Shown: positions 16,262 through 25,034 of the stretch, piece by piece
Layout of the letters: every line of letters starts with the position of its first letter
Position numbering within the stretch: the first letter of the stretch is position 1
Origin: Culturomica massiliensis
Lineage (GTDB): Bacteria > Bacteroidota > Bacteroidia > Bacteroidales > Marinifilaceae
DNA length: 64,000 bases
Assembly (NCBI RefSeq): GCF_900091655.1
Contig: NZ_LT594621.1
Location: 1,302,001-1,366,000 of the forward strand
Direction: 5' to 3'
Notes under the pieces: model-generated
Told to the model about the DNA's origin: nothing
What the model saw: only the letters and a program-made list of their open reading frames with translations
Database searches by the model: none
Made by a program: the position numbers and the translations under genes

Positions 16262-17323
16262 ATGAAAACCTACAGATTCATTCTATTCTTTTTTATCCTT
16301 ACGGCGCTATCTATAGCGCAAGGAATAGCACAAAAACTCCCTAATATTCATATCCTCGCCACAGGCGGTACGATTGCCGGTACAGGGAGTAGTGCCACCG
16401 GCACGGCCTATACTGCCGGACAAGTCGCTATAGCCGACCTGATTGATGCCGTCCCGGAACTGAAAAAAATCGCTAACATTACGGGAGAACAGATTGTCAA
16501 GATCGGTTCCCAGGATATGTCCGATGAAGTATGGCTGAAACTGGCTCACTACCTGAATACACTACTCAAGCGTCCGGATGTAGACGGAGTGGTAATTACC
16601 CACGGTACCGATACAATGGAAGAGACGGCCTTTTTCCTGAATCTCGTTTTAAAAAGTAACAAACCCGTCGTACTGGTCGGTGCTATGCGCCCTTCTACGT
16701 CACTTAGTGCCGACGGTCCGCTGAACCTTTACAATGCCGTCGTTACTGCCGGATCCCCTGAATCTATCGGGAAAGGCGTACTTATCGTTATGAACGGCAG
16801 TATCCTCGGAGCACATGCCGCAACCAAAATGAATACCATAAACGTTCAGGCTTTTCAGGCCCCGAATTCCGGCCCTTTGGGTTACGTATTCAACGGCAAG
16901 GCAAACTATAATCAAAATACAGACAAAATACATACCATCCAATCCGTTTTCGATGTCTCCGACCTGAATACACTTCCGAAAGTAGGCATCGTCTACAGCT
17001 ATTCCAATGTCGAACCGGAAGCTTTAAATGCCCTAATCGAACATAACTACGCCGGTATCGTCCACGCCGGAGTCGGCAACGGCAATATCCACAAAAACTT
17101 ATTCGATAAATTAGCAAATGCCAGCAGCAAAGGTATATTGGTTGTCCGTTCCAGCCGGGTACCTACTGGCCCGACAACACAGGATGCCGAAGTTGACGAC
17201 ACCCGTTACGGTTTTATTGCTTCCCAAGAACTCAATCCCCAAAAGGCCCGCATTCTGTTGATGCTTGCCTTAACCCGAACCAAAGATCCGAAAGTCATAC
17301 AGACATACTTTAACAACTACTAG
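16262..17323 (+). CDS. ansB: Type II (exported) L-asparaginase
   Basis: The 353-residue protein begins with a signal peptide (MKTYRFILFFFILTALSIAQ, cleavage near GIAQ). It carries both catalytic motifs: ATGGTIAG at 33-40 with the nucleophilic Thr, and THGTDTMEETAF at about 114-124 with the Thr-Asp pair. It hydrolyses asparagine to aspartate and ammonia in the periplasm. It is in operon with the Dcu transporter, so the aspartate made would be taken up in exchange for succinate and serve as fumarate source. A strong terminator directly follows. Confidence 0.95.
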   Translation: MKTYRFILFFFILTALSIAQGIAQKLPNIHILATGGTIAGTGSSATGTAYTAGQVAIADLIDAVPELKKIANITGEQIVKIGSQDMSDEVWLKLAHYLNTLLKRPDVDGVVITHGTDTMEETAFFLNLVLKSNKPVVLVGAMRPSTSLSADGPLNLYNAVVTAGSPESIGKGVLIVMNGSILGAHAATKMNTINVQAFQAPNSGPLGYVFNGKANYNQNTDKIHTIQSVFDVSDLNTLPKVGIVYSYSNVEPEALNALIEHNYAGIVHAGVGNGNIHKNLFDKLANASSKGILVVRSSRVPTGPTTQDAEVDDTRYGFIASQELNPQKARILLMLALTRTKDPKVIQTYFNNY

Positions 17324-17361
17324 ATAAAACAGGGCGCGACACAAATCACGCCCTGTTTTAT
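17324..17361 (+). terminator. Rho-independent terminator after ansB
   Basis: A perfect 13-base stem (17324-17336 with 17349-17361) has GGGCG/CGCCC at its inner end and an AT-rich outer end finishing in TTTTAT. It begins one base after the stop codon. Confidence 0.85.
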
Positions 17362-17452
17362 TCGTTAAGGTTCAAAACAGAAATTCAGAAACCAGTACCG
17401 CTACTTCGCAAACACAACAACAAATATATAACGGATATCTCCCTGTTTTTAC

Positions 17453-17460
17453 TATTTTTG
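17453..17460 (+). promoter_or_regulatory. -7 box upstream of the porin gene
   Basis: TATTTTTG matches TAnnTTTG, 34 bases before the start at 17495, after the terminator. Confidence 0.4.
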
Positions 17461-17494
17461 CCGGCTGTATAAGAAACCGACAGCTTAATAAAAT

Positions 17495-18676
17495 ATGAAG
17501 ACATTTTCAATCCTATATTTTTTTATCGGTACAATCATTGTTTCGCCCGTGATGGCTAATTTTCAAACAGCACAAGATACTCTGCACCCCGAAAAAAGCT
17601 TGTATGAAACGATTACGCACATCCGGAAGCAAAATGATTTTTTAAACGTAAAACTCAACACCCGTATGGCCTTTCATTCTGCCATTTCAGAAGGAGATCG
17701 GGAGCAATCGGCCTTCCGCATGGATTATCTGCGTCTGGAAGTAACCGGCAATGTCACCGAACGCATTTACTACAAATGGATGCAGCACCTGAACCGGAGC
17801 AACAAACCTAATAGTCTGGACAATATGCCTTCCTCCATCGATTGCCTGGGTGTCGGCTTTCATATCACACCTACCCTATCGGCTTTTGCCGGAAAACAAT
17901 ATGCCGATTTCGGAGGATTCGAATACGATGCCGATCCGGCAGAGGTATATTCCTATTCTGACATAGGTGATTATATCACCTGTTTTCTGGTCGGTATCAA
18001 TCTGTCCTGGTGGTTTACTCCTACTCAGGAAATCAGGTTTCAAATCACAGATGCCCGTTCGGACAAAGCAGAGGAAAATGACGAAATACAGCCCGAAGGC
18101 TACAAAACCGCCAAAACTCCATTGGGATACACCATAAATTGGAACGGGAATTTTTTGGATGAAAGACTGACTACCCGCTGTTCTTTTTCCTTATTCCACG
18201 AAGGCCGGAAACAAAATATATACTTTCTGGCATTAGCTGCCGCCTGGGAACAGGAGAATTTCAATATGTACATCGACGGTTTATACTCTGTCGAAGAAAT
18301 CGACAAACTGGGAATCTTATCCGAAATATCCGGTAATGCCGAACAACCGTACAGAGCGACACACAGTGATTATTTCTCATTGGTGAGCCGGCTCAACTAC
18401 CGTATTTTCCCCAAACTGAATATTTTTGTCAAAGGATCGTACGAAACCGTTTCAGCCCGTTCCGGAACCAATCTGCCAGAACAGGGCAAATACCGTACTT
18501 CTTACGGTTACCAGGGGGGAATCGAATATTTCCCCATGAAAGAAAATCTCCGTTTCTACCTTCTCTACCGGGGACGGCAAATCGATTATACCGACCGGGC
18601 TATGACGTTCGGTATGAAAAACGAACATCCGCAATACCTGTCTTTGGGATTACTCTATAAAATTCCCATTTACTGA
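17495..18676 (+). CDS. OprO/OprP-type outer-membrane porin
   Basis: The 393-residue protein has a signal peptide (MKTFSILYFFIGTIIVSPVM, cleavage near MANF) and alternating beta-barrel segments. Typical elements are FRMDYLRLEVTGNVTERIYY and LSAFAGKQYADFGGFEYDAD, then repeated YR or FY strand ends, finishing with an aromatic C-terminal strand LGLLYKIPIY. This is the phosphate-selective porin O/P family (PF07396). It follows the asparaginase terminator and has its own promoter box, so it is a separate unit. The substrate is unknown; the family name does not prove phosphate. Confidence 0.85.
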   Translation: MKTFSILYFFIGTIIVSPVMANFQTAQDTLHPEKSLYETITHIRKQNDFLNVKLNTRMAFHSAISEGDREQSAFRMDYLRLEVTGNVTERIYYKWMQHLNRSNKPNSLDNMPSSIDCLGVGFHITPTLSAFAGKQYADFGGFEYDADPAEVYSYSDIGDYITCFLVGINLSWWFTPTQEIRFQITDARSDKAEENDEIQPEGYKTAKTPLGYTINWNGNFLDERLTTRCSFSLFHEGRKQNIYFLALAAAWEQENFNMYIDGLYSVEEIDKLGILSEISGNAEQPYRATHSDYFSLVSRLNYRIFPKLNIFVKGSYETVSARSGTNLPEQGKYRTSYGYQGGIEYFPMKENLRFYLLYRGRQIDYTDRAMTFGMKNEHPQYLSLGLLYKIPIY

Positions 18677-18704
18677 TCTATCTATTCAGTTCTGAAATAC
18701 CCGA

Positions 18705-19613
18705 TCAGTAATCCGCCAGATTAGCAAACATCGGGGTACTGAGGTATTTTTCCGCCCGGTCCGGAAATACGACGACGATATTTCCGGATCCGATCTGTTC
18801 TGCCGTACGTAATGCAGCGAGCATAGCCGCACCACTGCTCATTCCTGCAAAAATACCTTCTTTGCCTATTATCTCCCGGGCCATCGCTATCGCTTCCTCG
18901 CTTTCGATCATCACCTGTATATCGATACGGGAAGGATCATAGATAGCCGGTACAATGGCCTCCTCCATATTTTTAAGTCCCTGAATATAATGTCCTTTGA
19001 TCGGATGGGCACAAACCACCTTCAGTTCCGGCTTACAACGTTTCAAAAATTTCGAAAGTCCCATAATCGTACCCGAAGTCCCTAAAGCACATACCAAATA
19101 ATCGATTTCTCCTTCTGTCTGCTGCCAGATTTCTATGGCAGTATTCTCATAATGCGCCTGATAATTGGCCGCATTGGAAAACTGGTCCGGCATAAAATAT
19201 TTTTCCGGAGCGGCTGCCACCAATTGACGGGCCTTACGAATAGCTCCGTCAGTCCCTTCTGCTGCCGGAGTAAGAGTTACTTTACCTCCATAAGAACGGA
19301 TAATTTTCCGGCGTTCTACTGAAACACCTTCACTCATCACAATTTCCACAGGATAACCTTTGATAATACCGATAATAGCCAGTCCTATTCCCGTATTGCC
19401 GGAAGTCGGCTCGATAATCGTCTTTCCTTTCGTCAAACGCCCTTCCCGTTCAGCCTGTTCGATCATTTGCAAGGCAATACGGTCTTTTATACTTCCTGTC
19501 GGATTAAACCCTTCCAATTTGGCATAGATATTTACCCGGGGATTGGGGCATAATGAATTGATTCTTACCATCGGGGTATTCCCGATAGTATCCAAGATGT
19601 TGTTTTTTATCAT
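18705..19613 (-). CDS. cysM: Cysteine synthase (O-acetylserine sulfhydrylase)
   Basis: The 302-residue PLP enzyme has the Schiff-base lysine in NPTGSIKDR (Lys43), the substrate loop EPTSGNTGIGLA, the PLP phosphate-binding GTSGTIMG and the C-terminal FAGMSSGAA. It makes L-cysteine from O-acetylserine and sulfide. Lengths and the EGFNPTGSIKDR sequence favour the CysM/CysK group; which isozyme is uncertain. It is a single-gene unit convergent with the porin gene. Sulfide use also occurs in the nearby Thi4 enzyme, but no regulatory link is visible. Confidence 0.93.
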   Translation of the reverse strand: MIKNNILDTIGNTPMVRINSLCPNPRVNIYAKLEGFNPTGSIKDRIALQMIEQAEREGRLTKGKTIIEPTSGNTGIGLAIIGIIKGYPVEIVMSEGVSVERRKIIRSYGGKVTLTPAAEGTDGAIRKARQLVAAAPEKYFMPDQFSNAANYQAHYENTAIEIWQQTEGEIDYLVCALGTSGTIMGLSKFLKRCKPELKVVCAHPIKGHYIQGLKNMEEAIVPAIYDPSRIDIQVMIESEEAIAMAREIIGKEGIFAGMSSGAAMLAALRTAEQIGSGNIVVVFPDRAEKYLSTPMFANLADY

Positions 19614-19643
19614 TGTATAGTTTAGTTAGTATCGCACTGCCGG

Positions 19644-19651
19644 CAAAGATA
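19644..19651 (-). promoter_or_regulatory. -7 box of cysM
   Basis: The minus strand reads TATCTTTG, a TAnnTTTG match, about 30 bases before the start codon. Confidence 0.45.
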
Positions 19652-20009
19652 AGAGTAATTTCCAAAATCCGTTTTCAGCTAACTGATAAACCACAGGCTT
19701 TAATTGCAAATTTACAATTCCGGATTGAATAAATCCAATAACAAACCGGTCTGTCAAGTAATTTTAAATTTACAGTTAAAACATACAACCTGAAGTAAAA
19801 TATACTGATTCCGGTTATAATTTCCACGAAACTATGGCATATTGTAAGCAAAGTAAGCTATTATTCTTTAAAGTAAGACAGAATCTAAAACCGTTAATCT
19901 AAAATCTACAATTAAAATGTACCTTTGTCAATATAAATACCCCAAATCACAGACATCTCCATTCAGGAAGAATAAAGACTTGAAAGAATAAATCAACGGA
20001 TTCCGTAAT
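19652..20009. other. AT-rich divergent spacer between cysM and thiD
   Basis: No gene is seen. It contains simple AATCTAAAATCTA-type AT-rich repeats (about 19880-19918) and a -7 match TACCTTTG at 19920-19927 that could serve thiD. No TPP riboswitch motif is present here. Confidence 0.6.
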
Positions 20010-20822
20010 ATGAATACGCCTCCTATCATACTATCCATTGCCGGTTCCGATCCGTCAGGCGGCGCCGGAATACAGGCCGACATCAAAACAATATCCGCCT
20101 TAGGCGGATATGCTACCACAACCATTACAGCCATTACAGTACAAAATACCCAAGGCGTCAGGACTGTAGAATATCTGAAACCTGTACTTGTCAGACAACA
20201 GACAGAAGCCGTACTAAGCGACATGAAACCCGCAGCAATCAAAATCGGTATAACGGGAACTGCCGGTATTGTCCAGGCAGTTGCCACCGTTCTCCGACAT
20301 TACCCTTGCCGCAATGTCATACTCGATCCTGTAATGGTATCTACCAGTGGCCGAACCTTAACCCAACCCGACGCCATCGAAGCCGTTTGTCATGAGTTGT
20401 TTCCGCTTTGCTGCCTGGTAACTCCGAATCTGGACGAAGTTTCTCTGCTATTAGACACTCCGGTACGCACTGTTTCTGAAATGAAAACCGCAGCAACAAC
20501 CCTTTATAACCGTTATGGTTGTGCTTTTCTGGTCAAAGGAGGTCATCTGGAAGGAAACGATACGACGGATGTACTTTACGACGGCACATTACACGTATTC
20601 ACCAGTCCACGCATCGACACCTCCAATCTCCACGGTACGGGATGTACCCTCTCATCGGCAATCGCCACTTTGTTGGGATACGGCTACACATTGTCCGAAG
20701 CTGTCCGGCAGGCCAAAAGATACACAGACAATGCCATTGCTGCTGCCCGTGACTTACACCTCGGCGCGGGAAACGGTCCGCTATGGCATTTCCCGGATAC
20801 ACTAAACAGTAAATGCTTATGA
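20010..20822 (+). CDS. thiD: Hydroxymethylpyrimidine/phosphomethylpyrimidine kinase
   Basis: The 270-residue protein shows the ribokinase-like ThiD motifs: AGSDPSGGAGIQADIKT at the N-terminus, AITVQNTQGV, LDPVMVSTSG, LVTPNLDEV, and the C-terminal anion hole LHGTGCTLSSAIAT. It phosphorylates HMP and HMP-P to HMP-PP, the pyrimidine half of thiamine. It leads a two-gene unit whose stop overlaps the start of a ThiE-like gene by ATGA. It is convergent with the riboswitch-controlled thiE-thiC-thi4 operon, and ThiC there supplies HMP-P, its substrate. Confidence 0.95.
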   Translation: MNTPPIILSIAGSDPSGGAGIQADIKTISALGGYATTTITAITVQNTQGVRTVEYLKPVLVRQQTEAVLSDMKPAAIKIGITGTAGIVQAVATVLRHYPCRNVILDPVMVSTSGRTLTQPDAIEAVCHELFPLCCLVTPNLDEVSLLLDTPVRTVSEMKTAATTLYNRYGCAFLVKGGHLEGNDTTDVLYDGTLHVFTSPRIDTSNLHGTGCTLSSAIATLLGYGYTLSEAVRQAKRYTDNAIAAARDLHLGAGNGPLWHFPDTLNSKCL

Positions 20823-21424
20823 ACTTACGCCTGATCATCCTGACAACACCGGATTTCCTGCCTCAGGAAGCAACCGCACTGACAGCCATACTCGATAAGG
20901 GCTTCCGTCTTCACCTACGTAAACCGGGATGCAGTGAAAAAGAGCTGGCAGCCCTGATCGAGGAGCTACCGGCCTCACATCGTGCCGGCATCGTTTTACA
21001 CGATCATTTTACCCTTCAGCAACGGTACGGACTGGCAGGAATACATCTCAACAAGCGTAACCCGGACATACCGGACGGTTATAACGGTTCGATAAGCCGT
21101 TCCTGCCATTCACTGGAAGAAATTACCGAATACAAAAAACAAACCGATTACCTCTTTCTCAGTCCTATTTTCAACAGTATTTCCAAACAAGGGTATCGGT
21201 CGGAATTTTCAATGGAGCAACTCCGGACTGCTGCCCGCAAAGGCATTATAGATACCAAAATCATTGCACTGGGAGGGATAACGGCCGACAATCTTACGAC
21301 GGTCCGGACATTGGGATTCGGCGGAGCAGCTCTTTTGGGTGATGTCTGGAACCGTTATCGCTCTCCCGACGACACCGAAGCCTTTCTGCAGCATCTGGAT
21401 AAGCTGATTCAAACCGTCTCTTAA
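20819..21424 (+). CDS. ThiE/TenI-like protein (second thiamine-phosphate synthase homologue)
   Basis: I choose ATG 20819, whose first four bases overlap the thiD stop; ATG 20813 is possible. The protein of about 201 residues has the TIM-barrel TenI pattern: FRLHLRKPGCSEKELAALIE, IVLHDHFTLQQRYGLAGIHL, SRSCHSLEEI, YLFLSPIFNSISKQGY, IIALGGITADNL. It keeps the ThiE glycine-rich phosphate loop but differs from the canonical ThiE at 24036-24656 (HLRKP instead of QLRMK). In Bacteroidota such paralogues accompany thiD; a role as TenI-type aromatase or alternative synthase is inferred. Confidence 0.8.
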   Translation: MNLRLIILTTPDFLPQEATALTAILDKGFRLHLRKPGCSEKELAALIEELPASHRAGIVLHDHFTLQQRYGLAGIHLNKRNPDIPDGYNGSISRSCHSLEEITEYKKQTDYLFLSPIFNSISKQGYRSEFSMEQLRTAARKGIIDTKIIALGGITADNLTTVRTLGFGGAALLGDVWNRYRSPDDTEAFLQHLDKLIQTVS

Positions 21425-21429
21425 ACAGG

Positions 21430-21477
21430 CAACAACTCCGTCCCGCCCATTTGGCAGAACAGGGTTGTTGTTTTTTT
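21430..21477 (+). terminator. Candidate terminator between convergent thiamine units
   Basis: CAACAAC near 21430 pairs with GTTGTTG at 21464-21470, followed by seven T. The loop is long (about 25 bases), so the call is moderate. Confidence 0.5.
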
Positions 21478-21490
21478 GTGTTGAAAATCG

Positions 21491-22264
21491 TTATTTCTTA
21501 AAGCGAGCAATAATCTCATCGGCAACCTTCTTACCCGACATCAGCATACCGCCGAAAATCGGCCCCATACGCGGAGTACCTGACACAGCCGAAGCCGCCA
21601 TACCGCAAACATAAAGACCGGGATAAATTTCCTTCGTACCGTTTACAACTTCCTCTTCACCTGCAGTTACATCCAGGGAACGTTCACCGATAACACCTCC
21701 GGTCTCTGTTGCCAGCTTGATACCGTTTTTACGGGCAACCGTAGAAGCTATTTCACTATCATGTCCCGTACCGTCGATAACGGTTTTAGCCAAAATATTC
21801 AACGGATCGACATGCAATCCTTCACGCAAAACAGGCGTCCAGTTTACAACAACCCCACTTACTTTGTTATTCTTAAAAATCACATCTTCAACCGAATAGC
21901 AGTTAAAAATCGTAGCCCCGGCATGCACAGCATGATAAAGTAATGAAGAAGTACTTTCAACCGAATCCATAACATAAAGTCCGTCTCCGCATGATTCGTA
22001 ACGGATTTCAAAATCGCGTACAACCGGCATTGCCTCCTCCTGAATAACAATCTGGTTAAACATCATAGCACCGCCCCACATACCTCCTCCCGGAGCAAGT
22101 TTACGGTCGAACTGAGCTACCTTCAAACCGGCCTTAGCCAGATAATAGGCAGCTACGATACCCGACGGCCCTCCGCCGACAATGGCAACATCCAAATCAA
22201 GATTTCTCTGTAATTTGTCAAAATAGGTACTTACGATTCCCTGTGATACTCTTGTTTCAATCAT
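21491..22264 (-). CDS. thi4: Sulfide-dependent thiazole synthase (THI4 family)
   Basis: The 257-residue protein has an FAD/NAD-binding GGGPSGIVAAYYLAKAG at 30-46, GGGMWGGAMMFNQIV at 59-73 and the C-terminal GTPRMGPIFGGMLMSGKK of the THI4/Thi1 family. In yeast THI4 a cysteine donates sulfur and the enzyme is used once; here the equivalent loop reads REGLHVDPLN with His151, the archaeal-type residue, so the enzyme should use free sulfide and turn over. It makes the ADP-thiazole half of thiamine from NAD and glycine. It starts 9 bases after thiC in the riboswitch operon and would replace ThiG/ThiH/ThiS/ThiF. Confidence 0.92.
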   Translation of the reverse strand: MIETRVSQGIVSTYFDKLQRNLDLDVAIVGGGPSGIVAAYYLAKAGLKVAQFDRKLAPGGGMWGGAMMFNQIVIQEEAMPVVRDFEIRYESCGDGLYVMDSVESTSSLLYHAVHAGATIFNCYSVEDVIFKNNKVSGVVVNWTPVLREGLHVDPLNILAKTVIDGTGHDSEIASTVARKNGIKLATETGGVIGERSLDVTAGEEEVVNGTKEIYPGLYVCGMAASAVSGTPRMGPIFGGMLMSGKKVADEIIARFKK

Positions 22265-22273
22265 CTTTTCAGC

Positions 22274-24022
22274 TTATTTTATACATGGATTATTTTCTAC
22301 TCCGACAGTCGATTCTGTCTCGGTTTCAGCCGTATATTCACAATCACGCAATTGCCGGCTGATACGCATCGCACAAAAATGAGGTCCGCACATTGTACAG
22401 TATTTTCCATTCAGATGGTTGGCTTCACGGTAGTACTGCAAAGCACGCTCCGGATCAAGACTTAAATTAAACTGATCTTTCCACCGAAACTCATAACGAG
22501 CCTTACTCAATGCATTATCACGTACATCGGCCCCGGGATGGCCCTTGGCCAAATCTGCCGCATGGGCTGCAATCTTATATGTCACGACTCCCACGCGCAC
22601 ATCCTCCTTCTGAGGCAATGCAAGATGCTCCTTCGGAGTTACATAGCAAAGCATTGCCGTACCGTACCAGCCGATCTGAGCCGCACCAATGGCGCTCGTT
22701 ATATGATCATATCCCGGAGCAATATCGGTCACTAACGGTCCGAGGGTATAAAACGGAGCACCGTGACATTTCTCAATCTGCCTCTCCATATTCTCCCGTA
22801 TTTTATGCATCGGCACATGTCCCGGTCCCTCAATAAATGCTTGTACATTCTTTGCCCAAGCCCGTTGCACCAACTCGCCCATCGTATCCAACTCAGCAAA
22901 CTGAGCCTTGTCGTTGGCGTCGTAAATCGATCCCGGACGTAACCCATCTCCCAGAGACAAAGCCACATCGTATTGTGCACAAATATCACAGATATCATCG
23001 AAATGCTCATATAAAAAACTTTCTTTCCGATGCGCCAGACACCATTGGGAAATAATACTACCGCCACGGCTTACCATACCACACAGGCGACTATTGGCGT
23101 AACGGATATTTTTCAAACGAATTCCGCAATGGATCGTAAAGTAATCAACCCCCTGTTCACACTGCTCAATCAACGTATCGCGAAACAGTTCCCAGGTCAG
23201 TTCTTCAGCCTTTCCTCCTACCTTTTCCATTGCCTGATACATCGGCACAGTTCCTACAGGTACCGGGCAGTTACGGATAATCCATTCGCGGGTTTCATGA
23301 ATATTCCGGCCCGTCGACAAATCCATCAGGGTATCTCCACCCCATTTACAGCTCCAGATCGCCTTCTCGACTTCCTCCTCGATCGTAGACGTCGTTGCCG
23401 AATTACCGATATTGGTGTTGATCTTGACAAGAAATTTCGAACCGATAATCATCGGTTCGGCTTCGGGATGATTGATATTGGCCGGCAATACCGCACGACC
23501 GGCCGCAATTTCCTGTCGTACAAACTCCGCTGTTATGTATGAGTCGATACCCAACTCCCGGCAATTCATATTCTCACGAATAGCCACATACTCCATTTCA
23601 GGCGTAACAATACCCTGCCTGGCATAATACATCTGGGATATCTCCCGCCCTTCTATTGCCCGGTAAGGCAATTGAATGTGGTCGAAACGAAGATGATCCA
23701 GACTCCTGTCAGCCAGCCTGGCCTTACCGTATTCGGAACTGATCTCCGGCAGACGCTCCACATCGCGCTGCCGGATCCATTCTTCACGCAAACGAGGCAA
23801 TCCCTTTTTCAAATCAATATCCGTTTCCGGATCGCTATATGCTCCGCTGGTATCATATATATAGACCGGAGTATTTTCGGTCATCACCTGTTCGCCATCC
23901 ACCACAGTTACCGTCGGGGTCAGCTTTACACGCCGCATGCCGACCCGTAGCTCAGGAAACAAGTTACCGGGCATGTAAATTTTCTCCGAATCGGGATACG
24001 TAATTTTAATTTGATCTTTCAT
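22274..24022 (-). CDS. thiC: Phosphomethylpyrimidine synthase
   Basis: The 582-residue radical-SAM enzyme converts aminoimidazole ribotide to HMP-P. Landmarks are MNCRELGIDSYITAEFVRQE, NINHPEAEPMIIG, IGNSATTSTIEEEVEK, GDTLMDLSTG, IEGPGHVPMHKI and the non-canonical cluster motif CTMCGPHFC near 542-550 (CxxCxxxxC). The start at 24022 follows thiE by 13 bases. Length is usual for ThiC without the long plant extension. Regulation is by the TPP riboswitch upstream of thiE. Confidence 0.97.
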   Translation of the reverse strand: MKDQIKITYPDSEKIYMPGNLFPELRVGMRRVKLTPTVTVVDGEQVMTENTPVYIYDTSGAYSDPETDIDLKKGLPRLREEWIRQRDVERLPEISSEYGKARLADRSLDHLRFDHIQLPYRAIEGREISQMYYARQGIVTPEMEYVAIRENMNCRELGIDSYITAEFVRQEIAAGRAVLPANINHPEAEPMIIGSKFLVKINTNIGNSATTSTIEEEVEKAIWSCKWGGDTLMDLSTGRNIHETREWIIRNCPVPVGTVPMYQAMEKVGGKAEELTWELFRDTLIEQCEQGVDYFTIHCGIRLKNIRYANSRLCGMVSRGGSIISQWCLAHRKESFLYEHFDDICDICAQYDVALSLGDGLRPGSIYDANDKAQFAELDTMGELVQRAWAKNVQAFIEGPGHVPMHKIRENMERQIEKCHGAPFYTLGPLVTDIAPGYDHITSAIGAAQIGWYGTAMLCYVTPKEHLALPQKEDVRVGVVTYKIAAHAADLAKGHPGADVRDNALSKARYEFRWKDQFNLSLDPERALQYYREANHLNGKYCTMCGPHFCAMRISRQLRDCEYTAETETESTVGVENNPCIK

Positions 24023-24035
24023 AATTATCCGGAAT

Positions 24036-24656
24036 TTATTTTGTCAATTCAATGATTTTTTTCATTTCCGCTACCGGATCGGCTGCACGCAATACACTAC
24101 CACTTAGAGCAATTCCATTTAATCCGACAGCTTTTAAGGGCGGGATATCTTCGGTTGTAATACCGCCAATTCCGACAATCGGTAATCCGATGCCAACCTC
24201 ATGCATCCGGCCTAAAATAACTCGATATCCCTCCAATCCGAGCACGGGAGCTAACTTTTGCTTGGTTGTCGTAAACCGAAAAGGGCCACAACCGATATAA
24301 TCGGCACCGTCCATCGCATGTCGCCGTATGTCTTCAAACGTATTAGCTGTCCCGCCGATACGGAATGCAGTTCCCAAAAACCGCCGGGCTTCCCCCACCG
24401 GCATATCCTGCTTACCGAGATGCACCCCGTCGGCTCCAATCTTTTTCACCAATTCCACCCGGTCGTCGATAATAAAAACTGCTCCGTAATCAGAACACAG
24501 AGCCTGCGTCTGTCGGGCAACAACTTCTGCTTCCTCCTCCGTCGCCTCTTTCATGCGCAACTGTATCCAGCGGCAACCTCCTTCCAGCGCAATCCGCACA
24601 GAATCAAGATAAGTAATCGTATCGGTAAAATGAGTAATAAATTGTACGTCGAACAT
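24036..24656 (-). CDS. thiE: Thiamine-phosphate synthase
   Basis: The 206-residue TIM-barrel protein shows canonical ThiE motifs: GGCRWIQLRMKEATEEE, FIIDDRVELVKKIGADGVHL, GKQDMPVGEARR, DYIGCGPFRFTTTK and IVGIGGITTEDI. It joins HMP-PP and thiazole phosphate to thiamine phosphate. It is the first gene of the thiE-thiC-thi4 operon. The Shine-Dalgarno-like AAGAGAG just before its ATG lies within a predicted hairpin downstream of the riboswitch. Confidence 0.95.
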   Translation of the reverse strand: MFDVQFITHFTDTITYLDSVRIALEGGCRWIQLRMKEATEEEAEVVARQTQALCSDYGAVFIIDDRVELVKKIGADGVHLGKQDMPVGEARRFLGTAFRIGGTANTFEDIRRHAMDGADYIGCGPFRFTTTKQKLAPVLGLEGYRVILGRMHEVGIGLPIVGIGGITTEDIPPLKAVGLNGIALSGSVLRAADPVAEMKKIIELTK

Positions 24657-24658
24657 AA

Positions 24659-24692
24659 ACTCTCTTAAATATGTTATCTATGGAAAGAGAGT
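24659..24692 (-). promoter_or_regulatory. Hairpin that can hide the thiE ribosome site
   Basis: Eight bases at 24685-24692 pair perfectly with 24659-24666, which contains the AAGAGAG Shine-Dalgarno-like sequence three bases before the thiE ATG. It lies between the TPP aptamer and the gene, as an expression platform acting on translation would. Confidence 0.6.
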
Positions 24693-24730
24693 GTGCCGCG
24701 CACGTTCAGAGAAGTCGGATACTCAAAAAA

Positions 24731-24803
24731 ACTCCCTACGACGGTACTAACCGTATCAGGTTCATCGGGTATAATCTCAGCCTCATGAAAGAGGCACCCC
24801 CTT
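24731..24803 (-). ncRNA. TPP (THI-box) riboswitch
   Basis: Read on the minus strand, the element contains the conserved blocks GGGGTGCC, GGCTGAGA, ACCC, GATGAACCTGATACGGTTAG and TACCGTCGTAGGGAG in the right order. This is the thiamine pyrophosphate aptamer with its P2/P3 and P4/P5 arms. It precedes thiE, so TPP should repress thiE-thiC-thi4. Confidence 0.97.
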
Positions 24804-25034
24804 TTTCCGGAAACAAATTAAAACAGAATATTCAAGAAAACAAAGCAATTCCGGACTTTAATTATAAACTTTAAATAGAGAATAAGTCGTAAAGAATCTT
24901 TAAGTTATTCTAACTTACTATTTCAGATCAAACATATTACCCTTTTCAGGGAAAATTCGTAAATCCCAAATTTTACATGCAGATAATTTCAGAGCAATAA
25001 CAGTTCGGGCAGATCGTTCCGGTAACAGGTACAA

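Noticed and set aside
19652..20009. A second TPP riboswitch upstream of thiD
   Set aside because: The spacer lacks the CTGAGA and GAACCTGAT blocks.
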